Shown here: one piece after another, positions 55,091 through 64,000 of the stretch
How the letters are laid out: each line of letters begins with the position of its first letter
Position numbering within the stretch: position 1 is the first letter of the stretch
From: Sphagnum compactum
Taxonomy: Eukaryota; Bryophyta; Sphagnopsida; Sphagnales
Direction: 5' to 3'
Assembly: GCA_965153455.1 (NCBI GenBank)
Contig: OZ234504.1
Span: 10,974,001 to 11,038,000, forward strand
Length of the DNA: 64,000 nucleotides
The notes under the pieces: model-generated
Seen by the model: the letters and a program-made list of their open reading frames with translations, nothing else
The model's database searches: none
What the model was told of the DNA's origin: nothing
Translations under genes and position numbers: made by a program

Positions 55091-56670
55091 TCACTCTATT
55101 TTGGTGGAAAAAATGATTCCTATGATGGTAAAAAAAATTTGAACTTGCATGTGTTACCTAATCTTACATCTACAACAAGGGCAGTTACATGTTTTGATCT
55201 CTAGATGCCTAGAGGTGGAGTGCATGCGTTTGTCTTCATAATCAACTATTTAAATGAATTTTGGACCCCTATGCATGTTATTGTTGATTTGTTTGAATTA
55301 CGTGACACAACACTGTTTCCCATGGTTGGGCAATTGTAAAATTTATTTCAAAAAAAAATTCTAATGCATCATGTGGTTGCCTTTGCGAAAGATTAAAGTA
55401 ACAACTTAACATCTATGGTAACAACACTACATTCTATTGTTGATTATCATCTTTTGAAATTTCACCCATATTTTTTAGGGTACTTGTTTTGGTCATGTCA
55501 TATCAAAAAATGTCAATATGCTACCAATGATGACAAGGTTGTTACATGTTTAAAACATGTCAATGTGAATAATGCCTAAGCAAGTTTGCAGAAGATGATC
55601 ACATGGACAAAAAAATAAAGAAAAAGGAAGCATGAATGTGAAAATGCATGTGTTGAATTAAGTGGGTTGCAACATTGGAAATTGAACTTTGGTGAAGACT
55701 AGATTGGTTGGTAAAATGATCATGTTTAAAAAGGCATTGGACTTCAAAAAGGCCATTGTTTTGTGTTATGGGCTATCAAGCACAATGTTTTTACAAAAAA
55801 AAATTCCTTAAAGTTGAGGTGTGAAAAATTACAAATGCAATCATAAGTGTTTCAAACCTTGTTGTCATAGCTTGTGTGATGAACAAATCAAAGGGTCATT
55901 GGTTGTTGTTTGATGCGCTAACTACAAATATTGTCCCAACAATCAACATGAAAGTTGAATTTGAACAAGATTCAAATGGGATTAAAGTTTTGGATCAGTA
56001 TGGTGTTGAACTGATCTTATAACAAAACATGCAGCAAGAAGTTGTGAAGGTGTTGAAACGTTTCTAAGGTTTTTTTAAAGCTTATAATTCAAATCAAATT
56101 CATAACATGTTTGCCATGATGTTGGATCTTTGATTCATTCATTTGCATGTGTGGAAATTATGTGGGTCACAAAAATACAATCCATCTTGCAATTGAACAT
56201 GATGTAAAGGCATTCCCCTTTATATGACTTATTTTCATTGATTAAACCTTATTGTCCAAGAAGGAAAAGCCAATGGACCTAGTGAATAGGTTGATAATGA
56301 CACTAATATATTTAGTCTTTGGAACATTTATCAAAAAGTTTTCATGTTCATTTATTATTAGAAAATTATTTTTGTTTAGGAAATTGCTTGGACTCTTGGC
56401 TACATGTGACAATCCCCTTGCTCAATGGCACATCAATGAGAAGAAATTTCCAAATGTTGCATTCCTAATTGAACAAATTGTTGGCATTCTTGAGTCACAA
56501 ATTGAAACAAAAGGAATTTTGATCTTGTTCGGATGATGACATCTTTGCAATGCTACCACTTAAAAGAGGAAAACCTTGATCAAATCATCATTGTGGTGAA
56601 AATTTGATCTAATGATCCACATTTTACTTGCAAGAAGAAAGTGAATATGAAAAAATACATGAAAGCATAA
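55090..56670 (+). pseudogene. decayed hAT-superfamily transposase gene (element B)
   Basis: Readable blocks in order, with stops and frameshifts between: MPRGGVHAFVFIINYLNEFW (about 55205), LHSIVDYHLLKF (55430) and LFWSCHIKKCQYATND (about 55488). Further on come MNKSKGHWLLFDALTTN (55880), GIKVLDQYGVELIL (55980) and, in an open 94-codon frame at 56252-56536, LFLFRKLLGLLATCDNPLAQ and FPNVAFLIEQIVGILESQIE. The C-terminal hAT dimerisation block ends near 56668 (ENLDQIIIVVK). Element B is a different hAT lineage from element A, judging by the block sequences. It cannot make a working enzyme. Terminal repeats were not found. Confidence 0.82.
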
Positions 56671-59600
56671 ACATCTTTGGTTCATGGCAACTCTAACTTG
56701 ATTGAAAAAACATAATATTCAAGGAGTTGCATATGGATGATTATATTTATTGAAGCAATGTTGCATGTGGGGTGGTTTTGTATGTAAGCAACTTGCATTA
56801 CATTGGGCAAAGTTCTATAAAAAACTAAGGTTTAATTGCCTTGCATGTTATTTTTTTTCATGGTGTCTTGTAATCTTGTAAGTTAATGTGTAATGTACAA
56901 ATAATCACATAAATCTTTGTGAACATTCAAAATATAAAATAGGGGTATGCATCACCTTTGTACATATTTTTAGTCTTTTTTAAGTTTAAAAACCGACTCA
57001 TCCATAACTACCATAAGCAAGAAAAGAAATTGAATACATCACCATCTTGAAGTAAAATTGTAGAAAATTTTGGATACATATCCTTCTTTTAAAGAAAAAA
57101 AGAATATGCTACATCCATATCCTAAGGTTACATCTAAATTTTAATAATTGGACAACATTAGTTTACACCAACAACTTAGGAGTTATTGAATTTTGAGTAA
57201 TTTGTGTCATTAAAAATTCCATGAAAATAAATAATTAAATTTCCAAGGAAATTGGATTCACTATGAGAAAATAAGGTGTTTTGTAACTAGATTTTTTAGT
57301 TGTAATGAACACCTGCAACGAAATGTATTTCTACATCATGAGTGTGATCAAACAAGTTGCAAGAGTTGTAACGTACACAACTCACTATACATGGAACCAT
57401 ATACATTTGCAACTATTATAATTATATTACAACTAGATCATTACACCTACTATGCAATCGAAATAGAACCATGTTGCAACTACATAGGCAACGATGTGTT
57501 AACATGGTTTTCATTCGTCCATCAAAGATGAAATCATCAAAAAAAATTAACAACAAAACATCAATGGACACATGGCAATTTTAATTTTTTATATATTTAA
57601 TAATTTTATTTGTATAATTAGATGATAGGTCATCTAACTTAGGGTTCATAGGATGTTGACATATGGTGCTTAGATTGGGAGGTAGGTAGGCCTAACTACC
57701 TACTTAATTTAACCTAAATATATAAGTAACTAGGCTTAGGTAGGTAGGTAGTTAGTTACATCCTAGTTGCAATTTACTTGCAATTATTACCTAGTAGTTA
57801 AATATTATACTAACATGGTCTACCTATGAATTTTACTAATTTATATATAGCTCATAAGAGTTAATAAGTAATAATATTGTAAATAATATTCTTAATTATT
57901 AATATGGAATTTAAATAGTAATTTATTATTATTATTATTATTATTATTGTTGTTGATATTAATAATTAATAATTATCTTGATAATTAACATAGTTATAAT
58001 TATTGTAACTAGTAATTGGGTAGGGTAGGTTAGTTAGTGTAACCTACTAATTAGTTATAAGTGTATTAACCTAAATAAAAAAGGTCTATATTACCTACCC
58101 TAGGACTACTCATATAATGAAAACCTAATTTCACAACTAGTTGTATCATTGGGAATCATAATTGAATATTACTTACAAAAAGTTGAAAATGTCAAATTTA
58201 ATGGACGGTGGTAATGTCTACACACGGCATGATCATATTGTTAAGGTCGTGCGTTAGTTGGAAAGTAGTTGTTGATAAGTGTTTCATGTATTTCAATTGT
58301 ATTATAATTGTCATATGTGACTCTTATGCAACTTGCTAACATGGTTGACCACAACCATATATATGGTGCATACACTATTGTATAGAGGTTCATCTTGTGA
58401 CTTTAGTATAAATAATATTAAATTCCATCAATTACAATAGGACTCCATGAATTTTTGACATGACATTTTTTGTAATTCCCTGTATTTCCATGGGATAATT
58501 GCAACATAATTGCAGATTAGTTGTTTCAAAACTCTAGTTGTAAGGCAATGAAGTTTCTATGGACACAATTTTTCATAATGATTTCACACAAACATGTATA
58601 CATTGTAAAATTATGTTACAATATAATCTAAGCCATAATATGATCATGAAAATGCAATAGATAGAAAATTGTGTTTGGTCTATGAAATTCATTCCCCAAA
58701 ATGGTTTTACTTTCATAAAAAGATCTTTTTTGTTTGTGTTTCATATGTTCATAATTTTGACTATTGGTCCAAACTAACGTTGCTAGGTTCAAGTTATTTG
58801 CAAGTTAAGGTTTTAGGTTAGGTTTTGAGGTATCTATATTGGAGGTTCAAAAAAATTTAAAAGATGGATTTGAATCCAAACCTTGAAATCGCCTATTTTG
58901 AAAATTGGAACCAAAACCTAAACGGGGCTATTATTCATGTAAAATAGGTTCAAGATATTTGAAGGTATAAACATCAAGGCTTCTTAAAAATGCATCCCCC
59001 TTTTGCAAAAAAACGAGCCACCCCCATCCATAGGCATAAAAAAATAATGGGTTTGATGCCTTATTTCATAGGTGTTGGGATTTCATTTTCTTAGTTGCAT
59101 ACTTCCCCAATTTTCTTTTACATTTATACCCCACTTTTCATGAGTGTGGGCACACATTTATGTAGGTTATTAAAAAAAATTGGGTGTAATGTAAATGAAA
59201 TCAAACTAATTATTAATTCAAACCGAACTCCAAATTCTTGGGAAGCCTTTAGAATCAAAGGTTTTGTATATATCAAATTTTTTTTTCAAAACCACATTCA
59301 AAGTTCTATCAAATATAAACAAAACAAAAAATTGGAACCAAAGGTTCATTTCAAATTAAGAACCACACAATAGTAGTCCAAACTAATGTAGTGTGGGTAC
59401 TTAGATCCACGTGTTAAAACTATCAGTTTTAGATATAGGTATCAAAAACTTGATTCAATTAAATCCAAAAATTTAAAAGTTGACATAAAGCCCTTATCTA
59501 CTAAATTATTGATTATGGTAGAACCGGGGTAAAACTTGAAACCTTCTTACTACCCATTTTCAATGGATGAAACCCATGAGCACCTCCCTATTTGAATGTT

Positions 59601-59684
59601 TCAAAGGAATTTGGGTATTAGGTTTTAAGGTTCCATGGCCTTCTAGAATACCTTTGCAATGCCACCTTGCAACATTGCACAAGA
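56671..59684. other. AT-rich intergenic DNA with microsatellites
   Basis: No gene recognised. TAGG-type repeats (GGTAGGTAGG, GTAGGTAGGTAG) lie at 57680-57750, and a (TTA)9 run at 57918-57948. 57640-58100 is rich in TAATTA-type words. The 92-codon frame at 59095-59373 has no family resemblance. Confidence 0.5.
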
Positions 59685-59818
59685 TCACATTTTTCCAAAT
59701 TGTTGCAAATGTTGCCTCATGACATCACATAAACATCTTTTCACATTTTTCCAAATTGTTGCAAATGTTGCCTCATGACATCACATAACATCTTTTCACA
59801 TTTTTCCAAATTGTTGCA
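59685..59818 (+). repeat. 55-56 bp tandem repeat, two and a half units
   Basis: TCACATTTTTCCAAATTGTT starts units at 59685, 59741 and 59796. The first two continue GCAAATGTTGCCTCATGACA and TCACATAA. Confidence 0.92.
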
Positions 59819-59989
59819 AAGGATTTTGTGCTCACTTGCTTGAGGAGTTTCACATCTTCCATGTGCAAACAAATAGATTTTCATCAAGGTAAGCTTTCTC
59901 CTCCTTGCTTTGCATTTTTTCTAGATTCTACTCATCAACACACACATTGCAACAACCATTTTTGGAGTTTTTCCAAAGCATTTTTTCTA

Positions 59990-60375
59990 CTTGAACTTAT
60001 CTCTTGCTACAATTTGTGTGTTATTTTTGTTTGAACTCAACCCTCATTATAATGTGTGTGTTCTTTATGCTTGAACTCAGCTCTTGCTATAGTGTGTGTG
60101 TTCTTTCCATTTGAACTTGGCCCTTGTTACAATATGTGTTATTTTCACTTGAATTTGACCCTTGTTACAACAACCATTTTTTGATCTTTTCCCAAGTGAT
60201 TTGTAACCCTATTTGGGGATTAAGAGGCCACTTTCCACTTGAACTCAGCCCTTGTTGCAACAACCATTTATGGCTTAAACTCGGCCATTGTTCCAGTCTA
60301 TGTGTTATTTTCGTTCAAATTTTGCCCTTGCTACAACAACCATTTTTGAAGCTTTTCCCAAGCAATTTGTAATTC
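59990..60375 (+). repeat. imperfect tandem repeat of about 50 bp
   Basis: Units carry TTGAACTCAGCCCTTG or a variant, a TACAAYAATGTGTG or TACAACAACCATTT block, and TTATTTT/TTCTTT. Roughly seven units. Two longer units also include GCTTTTCCCAAGCAATTTGT or a variant. Confidence 0.75.
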
Positions 60376-60399
60376 TATGTTTGCTTGACAATGTAGTTG

Positions 60400-60612
60400 C
60401 ACATATGTGAAAGATGAAGGTTCTAATTTTTTTACATTGACCAAGTGTTTCATTAACAACCGTTGTTTCTTATTTGCCATTTCAATTGCCATGCCTATTT
60501 ATAAGGTCTTGTTTTGGTTATGTTATGTCAAAGGCATGTCAATATGCTAGTGATAATGCCAAAGTCTACCATGCATCACAAGCTTGCCCTATCCATGTAT
60601 TTGTGTTTTTAC
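60400..60612 (+). pseudogene. fragment of a hAT-type transposase gene (element C)
   Basis: YVKDEGSNFFTLTKCF near 60408 and, after a frameshift, CFGYVMSKACQYASDNAKVY near 60513-60572 are the same catalytic-region blocks found in element B (LFWSCHIKKCQYATND). Only about 200 bp remain. It is less decayed at this block than B and probably comes from another copy. Confidence 0.7.
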
Positions 60613-60854
60613 GATACTTTAACAATGTGTTCAAGGTTAATGTTAATGAAATGTTGATACAATCATCAATATGATGTTGTGATAAGGGACAGGGGAAAAT
60701 TAGGTGTGTTAAGGTGAAAGTAGAAAAAGGGAGACTTGGATGTGCTAAAATGAAAATGAAAAAGAGGATAAAAACTTTGGTGTGGTAAAGGGAAATTGAA
60801 AAGGAAATGTTAAGGGAAGAAATCCCACCTAAACTAGTTGGTCTTATGGGCATT

Positions 60855-60900
60855 ATAATAACTAGTTTGAACCCCGTGCCTAATGCACAGGTGTGTTATT
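60855..60900 (+). repeat. short conserved repeat end, plus orientation
   Basis: TAATAACTAGTTTGAACCCC followed by GTGCCTAATGCACAGGTGTG. Pairs with the minus-strand copy at 4605-4656 with few differences. Confidence 0.6.
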
Positions 60901-61079
60901 TCAACAATCTTTGGTTCATGTTTTAGTTTTTTTTTAAAACTTTTATCTTTTTTATTTTTATGTTTTTTCTGTCTTTATTATTATTTTGTATAATGTAAAT
61001 AAAGTGTTTCTATTTCACTTTTGTATTTTTGTTTTTTGTTCCTAAATTGAGGTCTTAGATCCCAAAGCATAGCAACACT

Positions 61080-61430
61080 TCAAATCATCCCGCCCTGCAA
61101 GATCTCAAATCACGGACGGCCCCTCGTTCTGGAGGTTTGGTCTGAAAGTTAACACTTAAGACCTGGTTCAATTTGAATCTGAGGTTCATAACCCCTCGAT
61201 CTGGCACCTCACTTACCCCGCGCGCGTACCTAGGGTACTTACTTTCAATGTCCCTACCTGCTGACAACTTGTAAGTCTCTCGGTGGTGACGACGCGATCG
61301 ATGGCTGGCGTGTGTCTCTCCACCACCACGACCCGGTTCTGCCGTAGAAAATGCAGAGGCCGGTTCTGCCATAGAATTGCAGCAGAGCAGAATTGTCGTG
61401 TCAGACAGACGCACGCACAGACGTAGTGAA
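61080..61430. other. GC-rich islet next to the conserved repeat end
   Basis: Abruptly GC-rich, with CCCCGCGCGCGTACC, duplicated CGGTTCTGCC (61334 and 61362) and a GACAGACGCACGCACAGACG tail followed by ATTAATATAGTAGATT. A 109-codon minus frame is open but arginine-rich and unrecognised. The abrupt edges and simple tail look like an inserted element, perhaps the one whose end is at 60855; inference. Confidence 0.4.
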
Positions 61431-62479
61431 TTAATATAGTAGATTAAATAGTTACAAATGATAGATTACTTATCGTCCCTTATTTTATCTTGAGGATGAA
61501 ACCATTAGGATTAGTTGGCCCATCGAGATGGGTGATTGATATTTGTTTACCAATCATTAGGAGGGATTTGTGAATGGATTAGGATAAGGGAGCCTATTTT
61601 GGTGGAAGAAATGTGAACATTATGTGGTCTTGTGAAAGGGCGATTCGGAAATGAACCTCTTATCATTCTTGTACGAAGAACTTTGAAGGAATGTTGTATA
61701 AAAAAAAAGTGATGCAAGTGATGTGTAAAAATTGTAGAACTTGTGTGCATAATGTGATTGCGTTTTGTTTTTCTTTATTTTTTCTCTTACTTACCTTTTA
61801 TAATGATAATGATCTATTATAATTTGATGTAGAATACTGTAGTTTTCATGTTAGTATATTCTATCTTGTTGTGTTACATTTAGGACTTATTCTTTGGACC
61901 ATTGTAGTTTATTCGAAGGTATTGGTTGTAAGATGGTAAGAATAATTTACAAGCCACTTTTTGGAAGGTTTGGAAGGTTGCAGTTGAACCAAGGCATGGC
62001 AACAAGCTTGGAAGGTGTTAATAAGTTGGACCAACCATTGTTGGAAGTACAACTAATTGGGCTGGAAGGTAACTTTACCTTCTTGCCCTTCTCCATGGAT
62101 AATTGGAAATTCCATTTTATCTCTACTTTTTCTTACTTTCCTAATTTTATGTTGGAAGGTAAGGTTGCTTTCCCCATGGTAGTATATGAAAATTGCTCTC
62201 TTCTTTGTAGTTTTTGAAAGTTTTACCTAACAACCTATCTCTAAGTTCTATTTCTTGGGCTATTGAATTTGCGATCTTACATGAGACTTTGGTTTGAACT
62301 ATTTTTTATATAGTCCCCATGAGCCCATAAGACTTAATATTTTCCTTCCTATCTAACCTAGTCTTAAATCCACACATTTGGGGCTGATTTTTTACTTACC
62401 CATGCTATTTATCATTTTATATGAAAATTTTAATTAATAATTAAAAAAAAAAAACTTGCTCCTTAGCACTCATTTTGAT
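61431..62479. other. intergenic DNA, nothing recognised
   Basis: The 107-codon plus frame at 61894-62217 has GGAAGGT-derived repeats (GRFGRLQLNQ, LEGVNKLD) but no family resemblance; I do not call it a gene. Confidence 0.45.
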
Positions 62480-62830
62480 GGTGTGTTTTAACCTTTACAC
62501 CAAACCCTAAAAATCAGATCCTATGCATGCAAACCTTAACCCTAGTTGTAGATCTAATATTTATATTTAACTATCATTCATTAATTAAAAAACTCTAACC
62601 CTAAAGCCACCAAAATTAAACCTAAAAGTTTAAATCCTAAACCCCAAAAGTTAATCCTAAAAACTAAACCTTACAAAATAACCTTATTTTGTTTATTTAC
62701 AAAATAAACCCTCAAACCCTAAACTTAAACTCTAAGGAAATCTACCAGATCCCCCCACAACTAAAGTCTAATCTCTCAAACCATAAAGCCTAAAATTTAA
62801 AGACTAAAATTTAAAACCTAAAAATTATAA
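62480..62830 (+). repeat. degenerate CCCTAAA-rich tract
   Basis: Many CCTAAA, CCCTAAA and AACCCTA words (ACCAAACCCTAAAAATC, TAACCCTAAAGCC, CAAACCCTAAACTTAAAC) separated by one to fifteen bases. Either a decayed interstitial telomere repeat or chance drift in an A/C-rich strand. The clustering favours the former, with modest confidence. Confidence 0.5.
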
Positions 62831-63135
62831 ACAACTCATAAACCATGTAACGAATAACCAAATAAGCCATATAACACTATAACCAAATAGCCAAATATCC
62901 CATAAGCCATATTGCAATATAGCCAAATATCCCATGGGCCATAATCAATATAGCCTAGAAGCCACATAATAGTATAGCCAAATAACCCGTAGCCCATGGG
63001 CCATATAACAATATAGCCAAATCGCCCAAATAACCAAATAACCCATAGGCCATTAATATAGTCAAATAGCCCATGGGTTATATAACAATATAACCAAATA
63101 GCCTACATACCATATAGCCATTTAGAAAAATATAG
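62831..63135 (+). repeat. tandem repeat built on ATAGCCAAATAGCCCAT
   Basis: Variants of CAATATAGCCAAATATCCCA and GGGCCATATAACAATATAGC recur about eight times at 30-50 bp spacing. It directly follows the CCCTAAA-like tract, and the strand remains A/C-rich throughout. Confidence 0.85.
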
Positions 63136-63182
63136 CCAAACATCCAAAATAACCATGTAGCACCTATATCCAATGGTCATAC

Positions 63183-63198
63183 CCCCCCCCCCCCCCCA
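63183..63198 (+). repeat. poly-C run
   Basis: About 15 C in a row, marking the abrupt switch from AT-rich to GC-rich sequence. Confidence 0.85.
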
Positions 63199-63381
63199 GG
63201 CCTTAGTATCCCTAGTGTATTTTATATTAGTGGGTACCCGTGACCTTCGGACACTGTGAAGTCCCCCGGTTTCTTTAAACCAAGAGAGACACACGGGGTG
63301 CACAAGGCACGATGGGCGGGCCAAACTGGGGGGTCAAAGAGCGCCGCTTCCGCTCGCTGCAAATGCAACGCAACGTGCCAG

Positions 63382-63578
63382 CCCTTTCCCTTCTCGAGCT
63401 ACACAGAGAAAGGAGAGAGACGACCGAGCTCGGGTACCTGGGCCGGTGTCGACGACAACCCCCGGAAACACACGGGCCCCTTCCCTTCTCGAGCTACAGA
63501 GAGAAAGGAGAGAGACAACCGAGCTCGGGTACCCGGGCCGGTGTTGGCGACAGCCCCCGGAAACACACGGGCCCTGTT
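63382..63578 (+). repeat. 95-bp tandem duplication with a partial third start
   Basis: TTCCCTTCTCGAGCTACA starts at 63386 and 63481. Both copies continue GAGAAAGGAGAGAGAC, CGAGCTCGGGTACC, GGGCCGGTGT and CCCCGGAAACACACGGGCCC. A third unit starts and breaks off after GGGCCCTGTTCC. Confidence 0.92.
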
Positions 63579-63837
63579 CCGGTCCACCCGTGGCAAATAA
63601 CTTGGTTTATGGCCCGGGACCCGGGTCTTCGTGGGGAGACCGAGCTTCGTCACCACGCCAGTTTAATACTTACTCCCGCGGTTCCACACACCTGGGCGCC
63701 GCCTAGCCCGCGCCAGGTTTTTTTTTACCATTCGACTCTTTGACCGTAGGCACCCCAGTAAGTAATTTGAAGCCTGGGCGTTGGGACTTGGGACTCAGGA
63801 CTCGGGACAGTTTTTGGGCCCTCGAATTTGGGGGGAC

Positions 63838-63975
63838 ACTTTTTCAAACCTTGGCGGTTCAGGGTTTCAGGACTTGGGTTTCAAGACCTCGACAGACGGA
63901 CAGACAACTTTTTCAAACCTTGGCGATTCTGGGTTTCAGGACCTGGGTTTCAGGACCTCGACACACAGACAGACA
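63838..63975 (+). repeat. 69-bp tandem duplication, in-frame
   Basis: ACTTTTTCAAACCTTGGCG starts at 63838 and 63907. Each copy includes GGGTTTCAGGAC, TTGGGTTTCA or CTGGGTTTCA, GACCTCGACA and a GACAGAC tail. The 69-bp period keeps one frame open (TFSNLGGSGFQDLGF repeated), but no protein family is recognised. Confidence 0.9.
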
Positions 63976-64000
63976 CCACCATGTTTGCTTTAATAAAGGA

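Larger units (their letters stand above)
63199..64000. other. GC-rich terminal segment of unknown identity
   Basis: Base composition changes sharply at about 63180 and stays GC-rich nearly to the window end. It contains two tandem repeats (listed separately). Several overlapping frames are open on both strands but look like products of the GC content and repeats. It could be a repeat-rich spacer, an element end or the 5' flank of a gene beyond the window. Confidence 0.4.

Noticed and set aside
61085-61414. 109-codon minus frame in the GC-rich islet as a gene
   Set aside because: Arginine-rich composition follows from GC content, and no family resemblance was seen.
63199-64000. Ribosomal RNA gene or known rDNA spacer
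   Set aside because: I could not match any stretch to 18S, 5.8S, 25S or 5S sequence. A spacer remains possible but cannot be supported.

Overview
This window reads as nuclear DNA of a land plant. The three best supported genes belong to families known from plants: an AP2/ERF transcription factor of the RAP2.4-like group, a membrane-anchored two-SANT protein like Arabidopsis MAMYB, and a plastid-type Nudix hydrolase like NUDT20/NUDT24. The telomere-like tracts are TTTAGGG, the Nudix gene has eight GT-AG introns, and the DNA between genes is AT-rich and crowded with tandem and dispersed repeats. Introns are short (about 130 to 520 bp) and the genes are far apart. This would suit a bryophyte or another non-seed plant with small introns, but the species cannot be fixed from the sequence.

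Layout. 1-6.3 kb is AT-rich repeat DNA with microsatellites and diverged dispersed repeats. 6.4-11.5 kb is the ERF locus on the minus strand: a 3' minisatellite, a 680-codon uninterrupted reading frame, and a long CT-rich upstream region. 11.5-25.5 kb has no recognised gene and holds TAGG-type microsatellites, several tandem repeats, one copy of an LTR-like dispersed repeat and a satellite of roughly 300 bp units at 23.9-25.1 kb. 25.5-27.5 kb is the MAMYB locus, with telobox motifs before, inside and after it and a 179-bp tandem duplication across its stop codon. 27.5-32.2 kb is less AT-rich DNA with small tandem repeats and no recognised protein. 32.3-37.7 kb holds a 5S rRNA-derived repeat, a decayed hAT transposase gene and several copies of an unnamed repeat with the motif AGCCAAATTTGGCTA.

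37.7-42 kb is repeat DNA plus a MITE-like inverted-repeat cluster. At 42.3-42.5 kb lies a small intronless acyl-CoA-binding protein gene. 47.2-50.3 kb is the nine-exon Nudix gene, which encodes 386 aa. From 52 kb onward there is a second LTR-like copy, a 237-bp tandem repeat, a second decayed hAT gene (55.1-56.7 kb), a hAT fragment (60.4-60.6 kb), a GC-rich islet at 61.1-61.4 kb, a CCCTAAA-like tract at 62.5-62.8 kb and a GC-rich repeated terminal segment (63.2-64 kb).

The four genes do not form a pathway or cluster. They are ordinary single plant genes separated by repeats, and I saw no operon-like or defence-like system. The most interesting material is in the repeats: the 5S-derived element, the AGCCAAATTTGGCTA family, the duplication at the MAMYB stop codon, the GACA repeat against a splice donor, and the possible signal-like extension of the acyl-CoA-binding protein.
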